Of a stretch of DNA of 64,000 bases, positions 7,850 to 17,218 are shown piece by piece. The position numbers were made by a program, and so were the translations under genes. Position 1 is the stretch's first letter. The number at the start of each line of letters is the position of its first letter. Source of the DNA: Cohnella endophytica (GTDB lineage Bacteria > Bacillota > Bacilli > Paenibacillales > Paenibacillaceae); NCBI RefSeq assembly GCF_003628305.1, contig NZ_RBZM01000005.1:124001-188000 (forward strand), written 5' to 3'. Under the pieces are notes generated by a model. It was not told where the DNA came from and did not search any database. It saw only the letters and a list, made by a program, of their open reading frames with translations.

Positions 7850-8331
7850 ACCGTAAATTTACGATAGCGATATTAGTTAACGACCAGCCGGGAGTTCTGC
7901 AACGGGTATCGGGCCTATTCGGCCGCCGCGGGTTCAATATCGAGAGCATTACCGTCGGCGCGTCGGAGGAACCGGGATTATCCCGTATGGTCATCGTCAC
8001 TGCGGGCGACGATCATACGTTGGAGCAAATCCAGAAGCAATTGTACAAGCTGATCGACGTGATCAAGGTTATCGACATCAGCGCAGCTCCGATGGTCGGC
8101 CGGGAACTCGGGTTGATCAAGATCGGCGCGGAGCCTTCCGTCCGCCCCGAAATTCTCGGCATCGTGGAAACTTTCCGCGCAGCGGTCGTGGATATCGGTC
8201 CAGTGTCCTTGATCGTTCAAGTCGTTGGCGATTCCGAGAAAATCGATGCGATGATCGAGCTGCTCAAGCCCTACGGCATTCGCGAATTGTCGCGGACGGG
8301 CGTCACGGCAATGAACAGAGGCGTCAAGTAA
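7846..8331 (+). CDS. ilvN: Acetolactate synthase small (regulatory) subunit
   Basis: 161-aa regulatory subunit that stimulates IlvB and carries the valine feedback site. The N-terminal ACT domain reads [31 protein letters not shown], and the C-terminal half (REIVGI...[12 protein letters not shown]) is the usual ALS small-subunit C-domain. The length is normal for the type. It overlaps ilvB by 4 bp. Confidence 0.96.
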   Translation: MNRKFTIAILVNDQPGVLQRVSGLFGRRGFNIESITVGASEEPGLSRMVIVTAGDDHTLEQIQKQLYKLIDVIKVIDISAAPMVGRELGLIKIGAEPSVRPEILGIVETFRAAVVDIGPVSLIVQVVGDSEKIDAMIELLKPYGIRELSRTGVTAMNRGVK

Positions 8332-9508
<1,177 letters not shown>

Positions 9509-9528
9509 ATAACGGACAAGCGATACGA

Positions 9529-9556
9529 AACCCCGGCATAGCCAGCCGGGGTTTTT
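9529..9556 (+). terminator. Terminator after ilvC
   Basis: Stem AACCCCGGC / GCCGGGGTT (9529-9537, 9545-9553) with a run of T. Confidence 0.9.
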
Positions 9557-9577
9557 GTTAAATGCCGACAATCGGTA

Positions 9578-9586
9578 TGTTATAAT
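9578..9586 (+). promoter_or_regulatory. Extended -10 promoter of leuA
   Basis: TGT followed by TATAAT (9581-9586). The -35 region is weak (TTAAAT at 9558-9563), as is common with extended -10 promoters. It lies between the ilvC terminator and leuA. Confidence 0.6.
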
Positions 9587-9633
9587 GAGGAACAAAGTCA
9601 CGGTAGGTTTCAGGAGGTGCGAACAGATCAGCC

Positions 9634-11184
9634 ATGAGAAAAATTTATATTTTCGACACGACGTTACGCGATGGTGAGCAGTCTCCCGGCGTTAACCTGA
9701 ACACGCAAGAAAAAGTGGAAATCGCTTTGCAGCTCGAGAAACTGGGCGTCGATCGCATCGAAGCCGGCTTCCCGGCGGCATCGCCCGGAGATTTGGCCGC
9801 CGTCAACGCGGTCGCGCGCGCGATCAAGAACGCATCGGTCATGGGACTTGCCCGTTCCGTCGAGAAGGATATCGACGCGGTGTACGAAGCGCTGAAGGGC
9901 GCCGAAGACCCGGCGATTCACATTTTCCTCGCTACGTCCCCGATCCATCGCAAGCACAAGCTTCGCATGGAGAAAGAGCAGGTATTGGAAACGGCGGAGA
10001 AAGCAATCCGTTACGCCAAAAAATATTTCAGCAGAGTCGAGTTCTCGGCGGAGGACGCCGGCCGCACGGAGCTGGACTTCCTATGCGAAGTCACGTCGCT
10101 GGCCGTACGCGAAGGCGTATCGGTCGTGAACATTCCGGATACGGTCGGTTACTTGAATCCTGCCGAGTTCGGCAATATTTTCAAAACGTTAAAAGAAAAC
10201 GTGCAGGGAATCGAGAACATCCAACTGTCCGCGCACTGTCATGACGATCTCGGCATGGCGACGGCGAATTCGCTGGCCGCAATCTTGAACGGCGCCGACC
10301 AAATCGAAGGCACGATCAACGGCATCGGCGAACGCGCGGGCAACACGGCGCTCGAAGAAGTGGCGCTTGCGCTGGCTACTCGCGCGGATTATTTCCAAGC
10401 GACGACTTCCCTTAACCTGAAGGAAATCGCGCGCACAAGCCGCCTTGTCAGCAAACTGACCGGCATGGTCGTTCCGGGCAACAAAGCGATCGTCGGGGCT
10501 AACGCGTTCGCGCACGAATCCGGAATCCACCAAGACGGCATGTTGAAGGAGAAAACGACTTACGAGATCATTTCTCCGGATACGATCGGCCTGAGGGACA
10601 GCAAACTCGTGCTCGGCAAGCATTCCGGACGCCATGCGTTCCGCGAGAAGCTGATCGATCTCGGTTACGAGCACCTCACGGAAGATCAAGTGAACGCCGC
10701 GTTCGGCAAGTTCAAGGATGTCGCGGACCGCAAGAAAAACGTGACGGACGAAGATATTCGCGCGCTGATCGAAGAGAAGATCATCGAAACGCCGGAAGTG
10801 TTCGCGTTGGAACAGCTCGTCGTATCGTTCGACAGCCACGCGACGCCGAGCGCGACAGTTACGCTGAAAACGCAGAAAGGCATCGTGAAGCAAGAGTCCG
10901 ATGGCAACGGTACCGTAGACGCCATCTATCAAGCGATCGATAAGCTGACCGGCGAAGAAGTCGAGCTAGACGACTACACGATCAAGTCCGTTACGGACGG
11001 CACGGACGCGCTCGGAGAAGTGCACGTCGTGCTCAAGCAAGGAGATTCGTCCGCGCAAGGCCGCGGGGTGAGCACGGACATCTTGGAAGCAAGCGCTCGC
11101 GCATACGTGGATGCCTTGAACAGGCTAGTCGACAAACGCAACGCGCCTGCCCGCAATCGTCGCGATAACGTTACGCTGATCTAA
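9634..11184 (+). CDS. leuA: 2-isopropylmalate synthase
   Basis: First committed step of leucine synthesis: acetyl-CoA + 2-oxoisovalerate gives 2-isopropylmalate. 516 aa with an N-terminal DRE-TIM barrel ([12 protein letters not shown]), the metal-binding [11 protein letters not shown] and GNTALEE motifs, and a C-terminal LeuA regulatory domain from about residue 390 for leucine feedback. The ATG is about 14 nt after AGGAGGT, longer than usual, but no nearer in-frame start exists. leuC and leuD do not follow; an aminotransferase gene comes next. Confidence 0.96.
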   Translation: MRKIYIFDTTLRDGEQSPGVNLNTQEKVEIALQLEKLGVDRIEAGFPAASPGDLAAVNAVARAIKNASVMGLARSVEKDIDAVYEALKGAEDPAIHIFLATSPIHRKHKLRMEKEQVLETAEKAIRYAKKYFSRVEFSAEDAGRTELDFLCEVTSLAVREGVSVVNIPDTVGYLNPAEFGNIFKTLKENVQGIENIQLSAHCHDDLGMATANSLAAILNGADQIEGTINGIGERAGNTALEEVALALATRADYFQATTSLNLKEIARTSRLVSKLTGMVVPGNKAIVGANAFAHESGIHQDGMLKEKTTYEIISPDTIGLRDSKLVLGKHSGRHAFREKLIDLGYEHLTEDQVNAAFGKFKDVADRKKNVTDEDIRALIEEKIIETPEVFALEQLVVSFDSHATPSATVTLKTQKGIVKQESDGNGTVDAIYQAIDKLTGEEVELDDYTIKSVTDGTDALGEVHVVLKQGDSSAQGRGVSTDILEASARAYVDALNRLVDKRNAPARNRRDNVTLI

Positions 11185-11204
11185 TTGAAATGGGGAGCGC
11201 TCAG

Positions 11205-12404
11205 ATGAACTATCGTTTTTCTACAAGGCTGGACACATTCTCCTCTTCCGCGGTTCGCGAAATCTTGAAGCTGACGCAGAAGAAATCGATCATCTCGTTC
11301 GCGGGCGGACTGCCCGCGGAGGAGCATTTCCCGGTCGCGGCTATCGGCGAAGCGTTCGATAGAGTGCTCGCGGCAGGCAATAAAGCGTTGCAATACGGCT
11401 TGACGGAAGGCTACTTGCCGCTAAGGGAAAGTATCTGCAAGTGGATGGGCCGAAAGGGAATTACCGTCACGCCCGACGATATGCTCTTAACTACGGGTTC
11501 GCAGCAAGCAATCGATTTGCTTTCCCGGATCTATATCGACGCGGGGGATGTCATTCTCGTGGAGAAGCCGACCTATTTGTCCGCATTGCAAGTGTTTCGT
11601 TCTTACGGCGCGACTCTCGTATCCGTGGAAACGGACGAAGACGGCATGGTATTGGAGGACTTGGAGTCGAAGCTGAAGCAATATCGGCCCAAGCTTGTCT
11701 ACGTCATTCCGACGTTCTCCAATCCGACGGGCCAGGCTTGGAGCTTGGAGCGACGCCAAGGCGTATTGAAACTATGCCGCGAGAGCGATTCCCTCATTCT
11801 CGAAGACGATCCCTACGGAGAGCTCAAATTCGGCGACGCGTCGGTTACTTATCCTTCGATCTTCTCGCTCGATCAGCATCCGGCCGGCTCATGCGTCGTC
11901 TATACGAGCACGTTCTCGAAGACGGTTGCCCCGGCGCTGCGCACCGGCTGGGTCATGGCGGATCCGGATATTATCCGCCACATGGCCAGGGCGAAGCAGG
12001 CCGCGGACTTGCATTCGAGCTCGCTCGACCAGCAGACGCTCTATCAATTGATGGAGCACTTCGATCTCGACGGTCACATCGAATTCGTCCGCAAGGAATA
12101 CGAAATTCGCATGCGTCAGATGGCCGATCAGCTCAAGCAACAGCAATGGCCTGGCGTTACGTGGAACGAACCGAAGGGCGGCATGTTCTTCTGGCTGGAG
12201 CTTCCGGAATCGGTAGACACGGGTGAGTTGCTTAAGACAGCCGTCGATCTTGGGGTCGCGTTCGTGCCGGGCGTTTCTTTCTTCGCGGAGGACAATTCCC
12301 CTAGGAACAGAATGCGCATGAACTTTACGCATAACGATTTCGAAGGCACCGTTGCTGGCATGAAGCGATTGTCGCAAGCGATGGAAACCGTGCTGGTGAA
12401 ATAA
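11205..12404 (+). CDS. PLP-dependent class I/II aminotransferase (LysN/Aro8-like)
   Basis: 399-aa fold-type I aminotransferase without a DNA-binding domain. It has LLTTGSQQAIDLLSRIYIDAGD, the PLP-contact motif FSNPTGQAW, the conserved DDPYGEL, and the Schiff-base Lys in TSTFSKTVAPALRTGW. This group (2-aminoadipate and aromatic or branched-chain aminotransferases) often acts on bulky 2-oxo acids. Its place between leuA and leuB suggests amination of a branched-chain 2-oxo acid; that is inference from context. Start chosen at 11205, 7 nt after GGGGAG. Confidence 0.85.
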   Translation: MNYRFSTRLDTFSSSAVREILKLTQKKSIISFAGGLPAEEHFPVAAIGEAFDRVLAAGNKALQYGLTEGYLPLRESICKWMGRKGITVTPDDMLLTTGSQQAIDLLSRIYIDAGDVILVEKPTYLSALQVFRSYGATLVSVETDEDGMVLEDLESKLKQYRPKLVYVIPTFSNPTGQAWSLERRQGVLKLCRESDSLILEDDPYGELKFGDASVTYPSIFSLDQHPAGSCVVYTSTFSKTVAPALRTGWVMADPDIIRHMARAKQAADLHSSSLDQQTLYQLMEHFDLDGHIEFVRKEYEIRMRQMADQLKQQQWPGVTWNEPKGGMFFWLELPESVDTGELLKTAVDLGVAFVPGVSFFAEDNSPRNRMRMNFTHNDFEGTVAGMKRLSQAMETVLVK

Positions 12405-12429
12405 TAATACAATTAGCGATTATGCGAAG

Positions 12430-12477
12430 AGGCCGTCCAATGGATCCAAAGTCCAAGGCGGTCTCTTGGCATTTTGG
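12430..12477 (+). terminator. Probable terminator before leuB
   Basis: Imperfect stem with G-U pairs (GAAGAGGCCG with CGGTCTCTTGG) followed by CATTTT; moderate strength. Confidence 0.5.
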
Positions 12478-12555
12478 ACACTCAGGCGACAACGTAAGGA
12501 TTAGGATCGCCCCTTCCATAGTCCCTACCTATCGAACCAATAGTTTTTATCTATT

Positions 12556-12583
12556 TTGCCAATGGGTGCAAGTGTATTACAAT
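12556..12583 (+). promoter_or_regulatory. Candidate leuB promoter
   Basis: TTGCCA (12556-12561), 16-bp spacer, TACAAT (12578-12583), 58 bp before leuB. Confidence 0.55.
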
Positions 12584-12641
12584 TGAGAGAAGGTCTCAAC
12601 GGACAACTACACTAAATCCAAAATTGGAGTGAACGATCATT

Positions 12642-13721
12642 ATGCCAGAAATCAAAAAAATCGCCGTCATCGCAGGAGACGGAATCGGTCCCGAAGTCGT
12701 AGCGGAAGCGGTAAAAGTATTGAAACGCACGGAAGAACTGTTCGGTTACCAATTCGAGCTCGAGCACGGCTTGTTCGGCGGAATCGCCATCGACGAGAGA
12801 GGCACGCCGTTGCCGCAAGACACGCTCGAAATGTGCCGTAACGCCGATGCCGTATTGCTTGGCGCGGTAGGCGGGCCGAAATGGGATAACAATTCGAAAG
12901 AACTTCGCCCGGAAACGGGGTTGCTTGGCATTCGCAAAGCATTGGGCTTGTTCTCCAACATCCGTCCTGCTGTCGTATTCGACTGCCTGAAGGACGCATC
13001 GACGCTGAAACCGGAAGTACTGGAAGGCACGGATCTGATCGTCGTACGCGAGCTGACGGGCGGCATCTATTTCGGCGAGAAATTCCGCCGGGAAGGCGCG
13101 CAAGGCGAAGAAGCGGTCGACACTTGCGTATATAACGTTACGGAAATCGAACGTATCGTACGTCAAGCGTTCGAAGTCGCGCAGAAACGCAGCAAACGTC
13201 TTGCTTCCGTAGATAAAGCTAACGTTCTCGAAACTTCCCGCCTGTGGAGAGAAACGGTTAACCGCATCGCTCCCGAGTATGCGGACGTTGAAGTCGAGCA
13301 TGTATTGGTCGACAACTGCGCGATGCAATTGCTTCGCCGTCCTTCGAGCTTCGACGTTATCGTAACGGAGAACATGTTCGGAGATATTTTGAGCGACGAA
13401 GCGGCTATGTTGACCGGATCGATCGGCATGCTAAGCTCGGCTTCACTCGGCGAAGGCAGCTTCGGATTGTACGAGCCGGTACACGGATCCGCGCCGGATA
13501 TTGCGGGCCAAGGCATCTCGAACCCGATCGCGACGATTCTGTCGGTCGCGCTCATGTTCCGTTTGACGTTCGGATACGAAGAAGCGGCTACGCTGATCGA
13601 AACCGCAGTCAAAAACGTCCTTGATGCGGGCCATCGCACGGGCGATATCGCCGTCGATAAGAGCAAAGCGATCGGTACGACCGCAATGGGCGACCTGATC
13701 ATTGCCGCAATGACGCGTTAA
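12642..13721 (+). CDS. leuB: 3-isopropylmalate dehydrogenase
   Basis: NAD-dependent oxidative decarboxylation of 3-isopropylmalate in leucine synthesis. 359 aa, normal length. It starts [22 protein letters not shown], has [21 protein letters not shown] and [11 protein letters not shown] of the substrate site, the metal-binding [28 protein letters not shown] region, and [21 protein letters not shown] for NAD. It has its own candidate promoter after a terminator-like hairpin. Its 3' end overlaps the -35 of a PerR-controlled promoter for the peroxiredoxin. Confidence 0.97.
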   Translation: MPEIKKIAVIAGDGIGPEVVAEAVKVLKRTEELFGYQFELEHGLFGGIAIDERGTPLPQDTLEMCRNADAVLLGAVGGPKWDNNSKELRPETGLLGIRKALGLFSNIRPAVVFDCLKDASTLKPEVLEGTDLIVVRELTGGIYFGEKFRREGAQGEEAVDTCVYNVTEIERIVRQAFEVAQKRSKRLASVDKANVLETSRLWRETVNRIAPEYADVEVEHVLVDNCAMQLLRRPSSFDVIVTENMFGDILSDEAAMLTGSIGMLSSASLGEGSFGLYEPVHGSAPDIAGQGISNPIATILSVALMFRLTFGYEEAATLIETAVKNVLDAGHRTGDIAVDKSKAIGTTAMGDLIIAAMTR

Positions 13722-13737
13722 ATTATAATTATTATAA
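13702..13737 (+). promoter_or_regulatory. PerR box over a promoter upstream of the peroxiredoxin
   Basis: TTATAATTATTATAA (13723-13737) matches the known 7-1-7 PerR box consensus TTATAATnATTATAA at every position. A promoter TTGCCG (13702-13707), 16-bp spacer, TATAAT (13724-13729) has its -10 inside the box, a layout suited to repression relieved by peroxide. Confidence 0.8.
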
Positions 13738-13756
13738 AAAAGGAATAGTTATCATC

Positions 13757-13785
13757 TTGACTACGTTGTCCACGAATGGTACCAT
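13757..13785 (+). promoter_or_regulatory. Second promoter of the peroxiredoxin gene
   Basis: TTGACT (13757-13762), 17-bp spacer, TACCAT (13780-13785), about 20 bp downstream of the PerR box. Confidence 0.55.
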
Positions 13786-13850
13786 TTTTAACGTGGCTAA
13801 CGAACAGAAAGCACTGGCGACAAGGTCGGGCTTCCAGGAGGTAATTACAC

Positions 13851-14399
13851 ATGGCAGAGCGTTTGGTAGGTCGTCCTGCACCGGACTTCACATTGGAAAC
13901 GGCGAACGGTGACGGCAAAGATTTCGGTAAAGTATCCTTGTCCGATTATAAGGGCAAATGGCTCGTATTGTACTTCTATCCATTGGACTTCACATTCGTG
14001 TGCCCAACGGAAATCACGGCTCTCTCCGAAGCTAGCGAGGTTTTCAAAGGCTTGAACACGGAATTGCTCGGCGTCAGCGTCGACAGTATCCACAGCCACC
14101 GCGCTTGGATCAATACGCCTAAGAACGACAACGGTCTCGGCCAATTGAACCATCCGCTCGGCGCGGACATCACGAAACAAGTCGCTCGCGATTACGGCGT
14201 TCTGATCGAAGAAGAAGGCGTTGCTCTGCGCGGCTTGTTCATCATCGATCCGGACGGCGAATTGAAATACCAAGTCGTTAACCATAACGACGTAGGTCGC
14301 AGCGTCGAAGAAACGCTTCGCGTGCTGCAAGCTCTGCAATCCGGCGGGTTGTGCCCGATGAACTGGAAAGCCGGAGACAAAAACCTCGTCGCGAAATAA
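13851..14399 (+). CDS. Typical 2-Cys peroxiredoxin (AhpC/TSA family)
   Basis: 182-aa thiol peroxidase that reduces H2O2 and organic peroxides in the cytoplasm. The peroxidatic Cys51 sits in PLDFTFVCPTEI and the resolving Cys168 in GGLCPMNW, as in Prx1-type enzymes. The strong AGGAGGT ribosome site fixes the start. The PerR box upstream supports peroxide induction. No ahpF-like reductase is adjacent, so thioredoxin or another donor is likely. Confidence 0.93.
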   Translation: MAERLVGRPAPDFTLETANGDGKDFGKVSLSDYKGKWLVLYFYPLDFTFVCPTEITALSEASEVFKGLNTELLGVSVDSIHSHRAWINTPKNDNGLGQLNHPLGADITKQVARDYGVLIEEEGVALRGLFIIDPDGELKYQVVNHNDVGRSVEETLRVLQALQSGGLCPMNWKAGDKNLVAK

Positions 14400-14429
14400 T
14401 AAGCAACGCAGGCCAGCAAGACAAGAAGG

Positions 14430-14461
14430 CTCCTCGGAACGAATGTTCCGGGGAGTTTTTT
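14430..14461 (+). terminator. Terminator after the peroxiredoxin gene
   Basis: Stem CTCCTCGGAAC / GTTCCGGGGAG (one G-U pair) with GAAT loop and a T run. Confidence 0.9.
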
Positions 14462-14555
14462 GGACTCTTACGATGGTCATGTGGCAGGAATTGTGTTTAT
14501 GGGTAGAGAATATAGTGAGAAGAATAACACTGCCGACGTGAAGGAGGGGAAGGCG

Positions 14556-14981
14556 ATGAGCTTTTGTTGCGGAGCCAGCATGATTGGAACGAAGGGTACG
14601 CTTAAGCATTACCGGACGCGGATTCACAACGTACCGATTTTATTCTGCCCGGTGTGCCATCGGATCGAAGTACATTACATGGTGGAGAACGAGTACGAGA
14701 TATTGGCCGAATACGCGCATGGCGACGGAGCATCTGAAGTCGACTTCCACGACTACGTAGACGAGTCCGACAAAGCTCTTCACGAGAATTGCGTGAACAA
14801 CGAAGAGGAGGACCCGGTACTCATCGTGCAGAACCAGATCGACATGTCGCTCGATCTGCTCACGTTCGCGAAGGAAATCCAAGATCAAGAGTGGGAACAA
14901 CAGCTGAAGAAGCGTTTGATGGTATTAAGCCAAAGGCGTCATAAGTTAAAAATGAAACGAGCTCCGGGAAACGCGATCTAA
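14556..14981 (+). CDS. Small zinc-finger-like protein of unknown function
   Basis: 141-aa protein starting MSFCCGASMIGTKGTLKHYRTRIHNVPILFCPVCHRIEVHYMVE. The CC and CPVC pairs suggest a treble-clef or zinc-ribbon domain. The second half is acidic, then basic and helical (QIDMSLDLLTFAKEIQDQEWEQQLKKRL), possibly for binding a partner. Start chosen at 14556 after AAGGAGGGG; a longer frame upstream lacks a ribosome site and overlaps the terminator. No family is recognised with confidence. It lies ahead of sigI but is separated from it by a terminator. Confidence 0.75.
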   Translation: MSFCCGASMIGTKGTLKHYRTRIHNVPILFCPVCHRIEVHYMVENEYEILAEYAHGDGASEVDFHDYVDESDKALHENCVNNEEEDPVLIVQNQIDMSLDLLTFAKEIQDQEWEQQLKKRLMVLSQRRHKLKMKRAPGNAI

Positions 14982-15023
14982 TCGCCTGACCGGGTAGGGC
15001 ATAGGAATGCGCGAACAACCTAG

Positions 15024-15071
15024 GATTGCCTTAAGTAGAATTTTTTCTGCTTGGGGCAGTCTTTGTTTTTA
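15024..15071 (+). terminator. Terminator before sigI
   Basis: Long stem with G-U pairs (15024-15039 / 15046-15061) followed by TTTGTTTTT. Confidence 0.8.
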
Positions 15072-15082
15072 TTTGCGGGGAC

Positions 15083-15111
15083 ACCCCCCGAAAATCGAGA
15101 CGGGAAACGAA
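15083..15111 (+). promoter_or_regulatory. SigI-type autoregulatory promoter
   Basis: ACCCCC (15083-15088) within ACACCCCCCGAAAAT, 19-bp spacer, CGAA (15108-15111) within CGAATA. This fits the ACCCCC / CGAA elements described for Bacillota SigI promoters and suggests sigI drives its own operon. The predicted start of transcription lies near 15118-15120. Confidence 0.75.
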
Positions 15112-15134
15112 TAGTATAAATGTGGGGTGAGCGG

Positions 15135-15938
15135 GTGCTGCTCGTACTATTGAAGAAATGGCTGAACTCGCCTAATCGTCCTTCGCGTTCCCCGAACGAG
15201 GGGGATGAACCGGAGCGCCTAGTCGAGCGAATTCAGCAGGGAGACGAATCGTTGCGCAATGAGCTTATTCGTCGATATCATCCATACATAGTCAAGACAA
15301 CCAGCCGATTTTATCGCCGCTACGTCGATCCGAAGCAGGATGACGCCTATAGCGTGGCGCTTGCCGCTTTTAACGAAGCGATAACCGGATTTTCGCCGGA
15401 GGGCGGCAGGTTGTTTTTGGGCTTCGCGGAAACGGTCATTCAACGGCGATTGATCGATTACGTCCGGCAGGAAAGCAAGCATTCGGCGGTCGTTCCTTAT
15501 AGCGCGTTCGAGCAGGAAACGGAAGAAGGCGACGGACCGATTAATCGGGTGGAAACGGCGCAAGCCATGGAAGCCTACGATCGGGAACGGACGGCGGACG
15601 AACGAAAAGCGGAAATCCTGGCATTAACCGAAGAACTTGCGGAGTTCGGGATTACTTTCGGAGATTTGGCCGATCATTCGCCGCGCCATCAAGATTCCAG
15701 GGAAGCCTTGCTTCGGATAGGACGAAGGCTGGCGGAGGACGAGCGATTAATTCGTTTCGTTCGCGAGAAAAAGCAATTGCCGATCAAAGAGCTATGCGAG
15801 GCTGAAGCCATCTCGAGAAAAACCGCCGAACGCCATCGCAAATATTTAATCGCCGTCGGTTTAATCGCTTACGGGACTTATCCCTATTTACAAGAATATA
15901 TCGGGTTGGATCGTGGCGGAAAGGGGGAAACATCATGA
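15135..15938 (+). CDS. sigI: RNA polymerase sigma factor SigI
   Basis: 267-aa sigma-70-related factor of the SigI class, linked to heat and envelope stress in Bacillus and to polysaccharide sensing in clostridia. The N-terminal region 2 reads RLVERIQQGDESLRNELIRRYHPYIVK...DDAYSVALAAFNEAI, and the distinctive C-terminal region has LPIKELCEAEAISRKTAERHRKYLIA, a helix-turn-helix. Start chosen at GTG 15135 after GGGGTG; the ATG at 15120 coincides with the predicted transcription start. It overlaps rsgI by 4 bp. Confidence 0.93.
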   Translation: MLLVLLKKWLNSPNRPSRSPNEGDEPERLVERIQQGDESLRNELIRRYHPYIVKTTSRFYRRYVDPKQDDAYSVALAAFNEAITGFSPEGGRLFLGFAETVIQRRLIDYVRQESKHSAVVPYSAFEQETEEGDGPINRVETAQAMEAYDRERTADERKAEILALTEELAEFGITFGDLADHSPRHQDSREALLRIGRRLAEDERLIRFVREKKQLPIKELCEAEAISRKTAERHRKYLIAVGLIAYGTYPYLQEYIGLDRGGKGETS

Positions 15939-17098
15939 ATCGCGGAACGGTAATGGCATTGGATAAGAAAACGGCCGTTTTGTTGACGCCGGACGGACAG
16001 TTCGTAAGGGCGAAGCGACAGGCCCAGTACGAGATCGGCACGGAAGTCGGGGATTATCTCTTGCACCGGGCAATTCCAAGAATTCGTCAGCGATTGTTGC
16101 AAACCGGCGCATTGGTATCGGTCGTCTTGCTCGTATTGTTCGGTTTCTTGATGTTCCGTACGCCGCCGGTCGTCGCATACGTGTCGATGGACATCAATCC
16201 GAGCATCGAGCTTGGACTGGACGCCAAGGAAAGAGTAAGAGAGCTTCGCGCGGTGAACGCGGACGCGGAGACGATCGTCTCCGGATTGAAATATAAAGGC
16301 AGGAATTTGGAAGCGGTCATGAACGATCTTGCGGCCAATTTGGTGGCCCAGCATTTCTTGGCTTCAGACGATCGGGATATCGTGATCGCCAGCGTAGCCG
16401 TAAGAGCGCCAGGGAAGCAATGGGAGCAAGACGTAACGACAAAGATGGCCGCAATCTTGAATGAGGCCGCCAAGGACGACACGCTTGCTAAGCTTGAAGT
16501 TACGTTGATCTCGGTACCCGAGAAAATAAGGAAGGAAGCGGAGACCAACGGCATCTCCTCAGGTAAAATGGCTTTCTGGATTGCCTCCCGCCGCGGGGGT
16601 CACGATGTATCTCTCGACGAGCTTAAGAAGGAATCGCTTAAAGACATTGCCCAATCTTGGGGCGGCGTTAAGCAAGTGATGAAGAAATACGAGATCAAGC
16701 CGGTTAACGGCAACGATAACGAAGATAAAAAGGATAAAAAGGATAAGAAAGATAAGAAAGATAAAAACGACGACAAAAAACAAGGCAACGAAGATAAGCG
16801 ACCGGGTTTGGACACGCAAGGAGGCAAGCACGGAGGAGAAAACTCGAAAAAGAACGATGACATTAAGAACGAAGACAAAAAGAACGAAGACAAAAAGAGC
16901 GAAAATAAGAACGACGACAAAAAGAACGATGACAAAAAGAACGACGACAAAAAAAAAGACCGCAATAAGAACAAAGACAAGAAAAAAGACGGCGATCATA
17001 AAAACAAGCATGAGGTCAAACGGCATCAATCCGACAAAGACGGCCGAGAAGATCAACGGAAAGGCGGTCGCAACGGTAAGGATAATCAAGACAAATAG
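15935..17098 (+). CDS. rsgI: Anti-sigma-I factor RsgI with long Lys/Asp-rich tail
   Basis: Membrane anti-sigma factor that holds SigI until an external signal is received. 387 aa: cytoplasmic RsgI N-domain (1-50; RGTVMALDKKTAVLLTPDGQF), one membrane helix (about 57-75), the conserved extracytoplasmic motif VAYVSMDINPSIELGLD (80-96) and its domain to about 255, then about 130 residues of almost pure Lys/Asp/Asn/Glu in short repeats (KKDKKDKKDKKDKND, KNDDKKNDDKK). The tail takes the place of the carbohydrate-binding modules of clostridial RsgI proteins. It could contact wall polyanions, which is inference. Confidence 0.92.
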   Translation: MNRGTVMALDKKTAVLLTPDGQFVRAKRQAQYEIGTEVGDYLLHRAIPRIRQRLLQTGALVSVVLLVLFGFLMFRTPPVVAYVSMDINPSIELGLDAKERVRELRAVNADAETIVSGLKYKGRNLEAVMNDLAANLVAQHFLASDDRDIVIASVAVRAPGKQWEQDVTTKMAAILNEAAKDDTLAKLEVTLISVPEKIRKEAETNGISSGKMAFWIASRRGGHDVSLDELKKESLKDIAQSWGGVKQVMKKYEIKPVNGNDNEDKKDKKDKKDKKDKNDDKKQGNEDKRPGLDTQGGKHGGENSKKNDDIKNEDKKNEDKKSENKNDDKKNDDKKNDDKKKDRNKNKDKKKDGDHKNKHEVKRHQSDKDGREDQRKGGRNGKDNQDK

Positions 17099-17130
17099 AA
17101 ACGTTCGCCATAGCTCGACAACATCTCCCG

Positions 17131-17160
17131 TTGACAGTACTCCTAATAAATGGATATGAT
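17131..17160 (+). promoter_or_regulatory. Promoter of the PAS histidine kinase gene
   Basis: TTGACA (17131-17136), 18-bp spacer, TATGAT (17155-17160). Confidence 0.7.
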
Positions 17161-17218
17161 TTGATTGATTTCATCTTTGTCTTGCGAGAACGAGCTTTGG
17201 TGACGGGGGAATACTCGA

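Noticed and set aside
14460..14555. Longer N-terminus of the zinc-finger-like protein
   Set aside because: The extra 32 residues start inside the preceding terminator's T run and lack a ribosome site; AAGGAGGGG supports ATG 14556.
16559..17089. Minus-strand hydrophobic Phe/Val-rich frame opposite the rsgI tail
   Set aside because: It arises from reverse reading of AAA/GAC-rich codons of the Lys/Asp tail.
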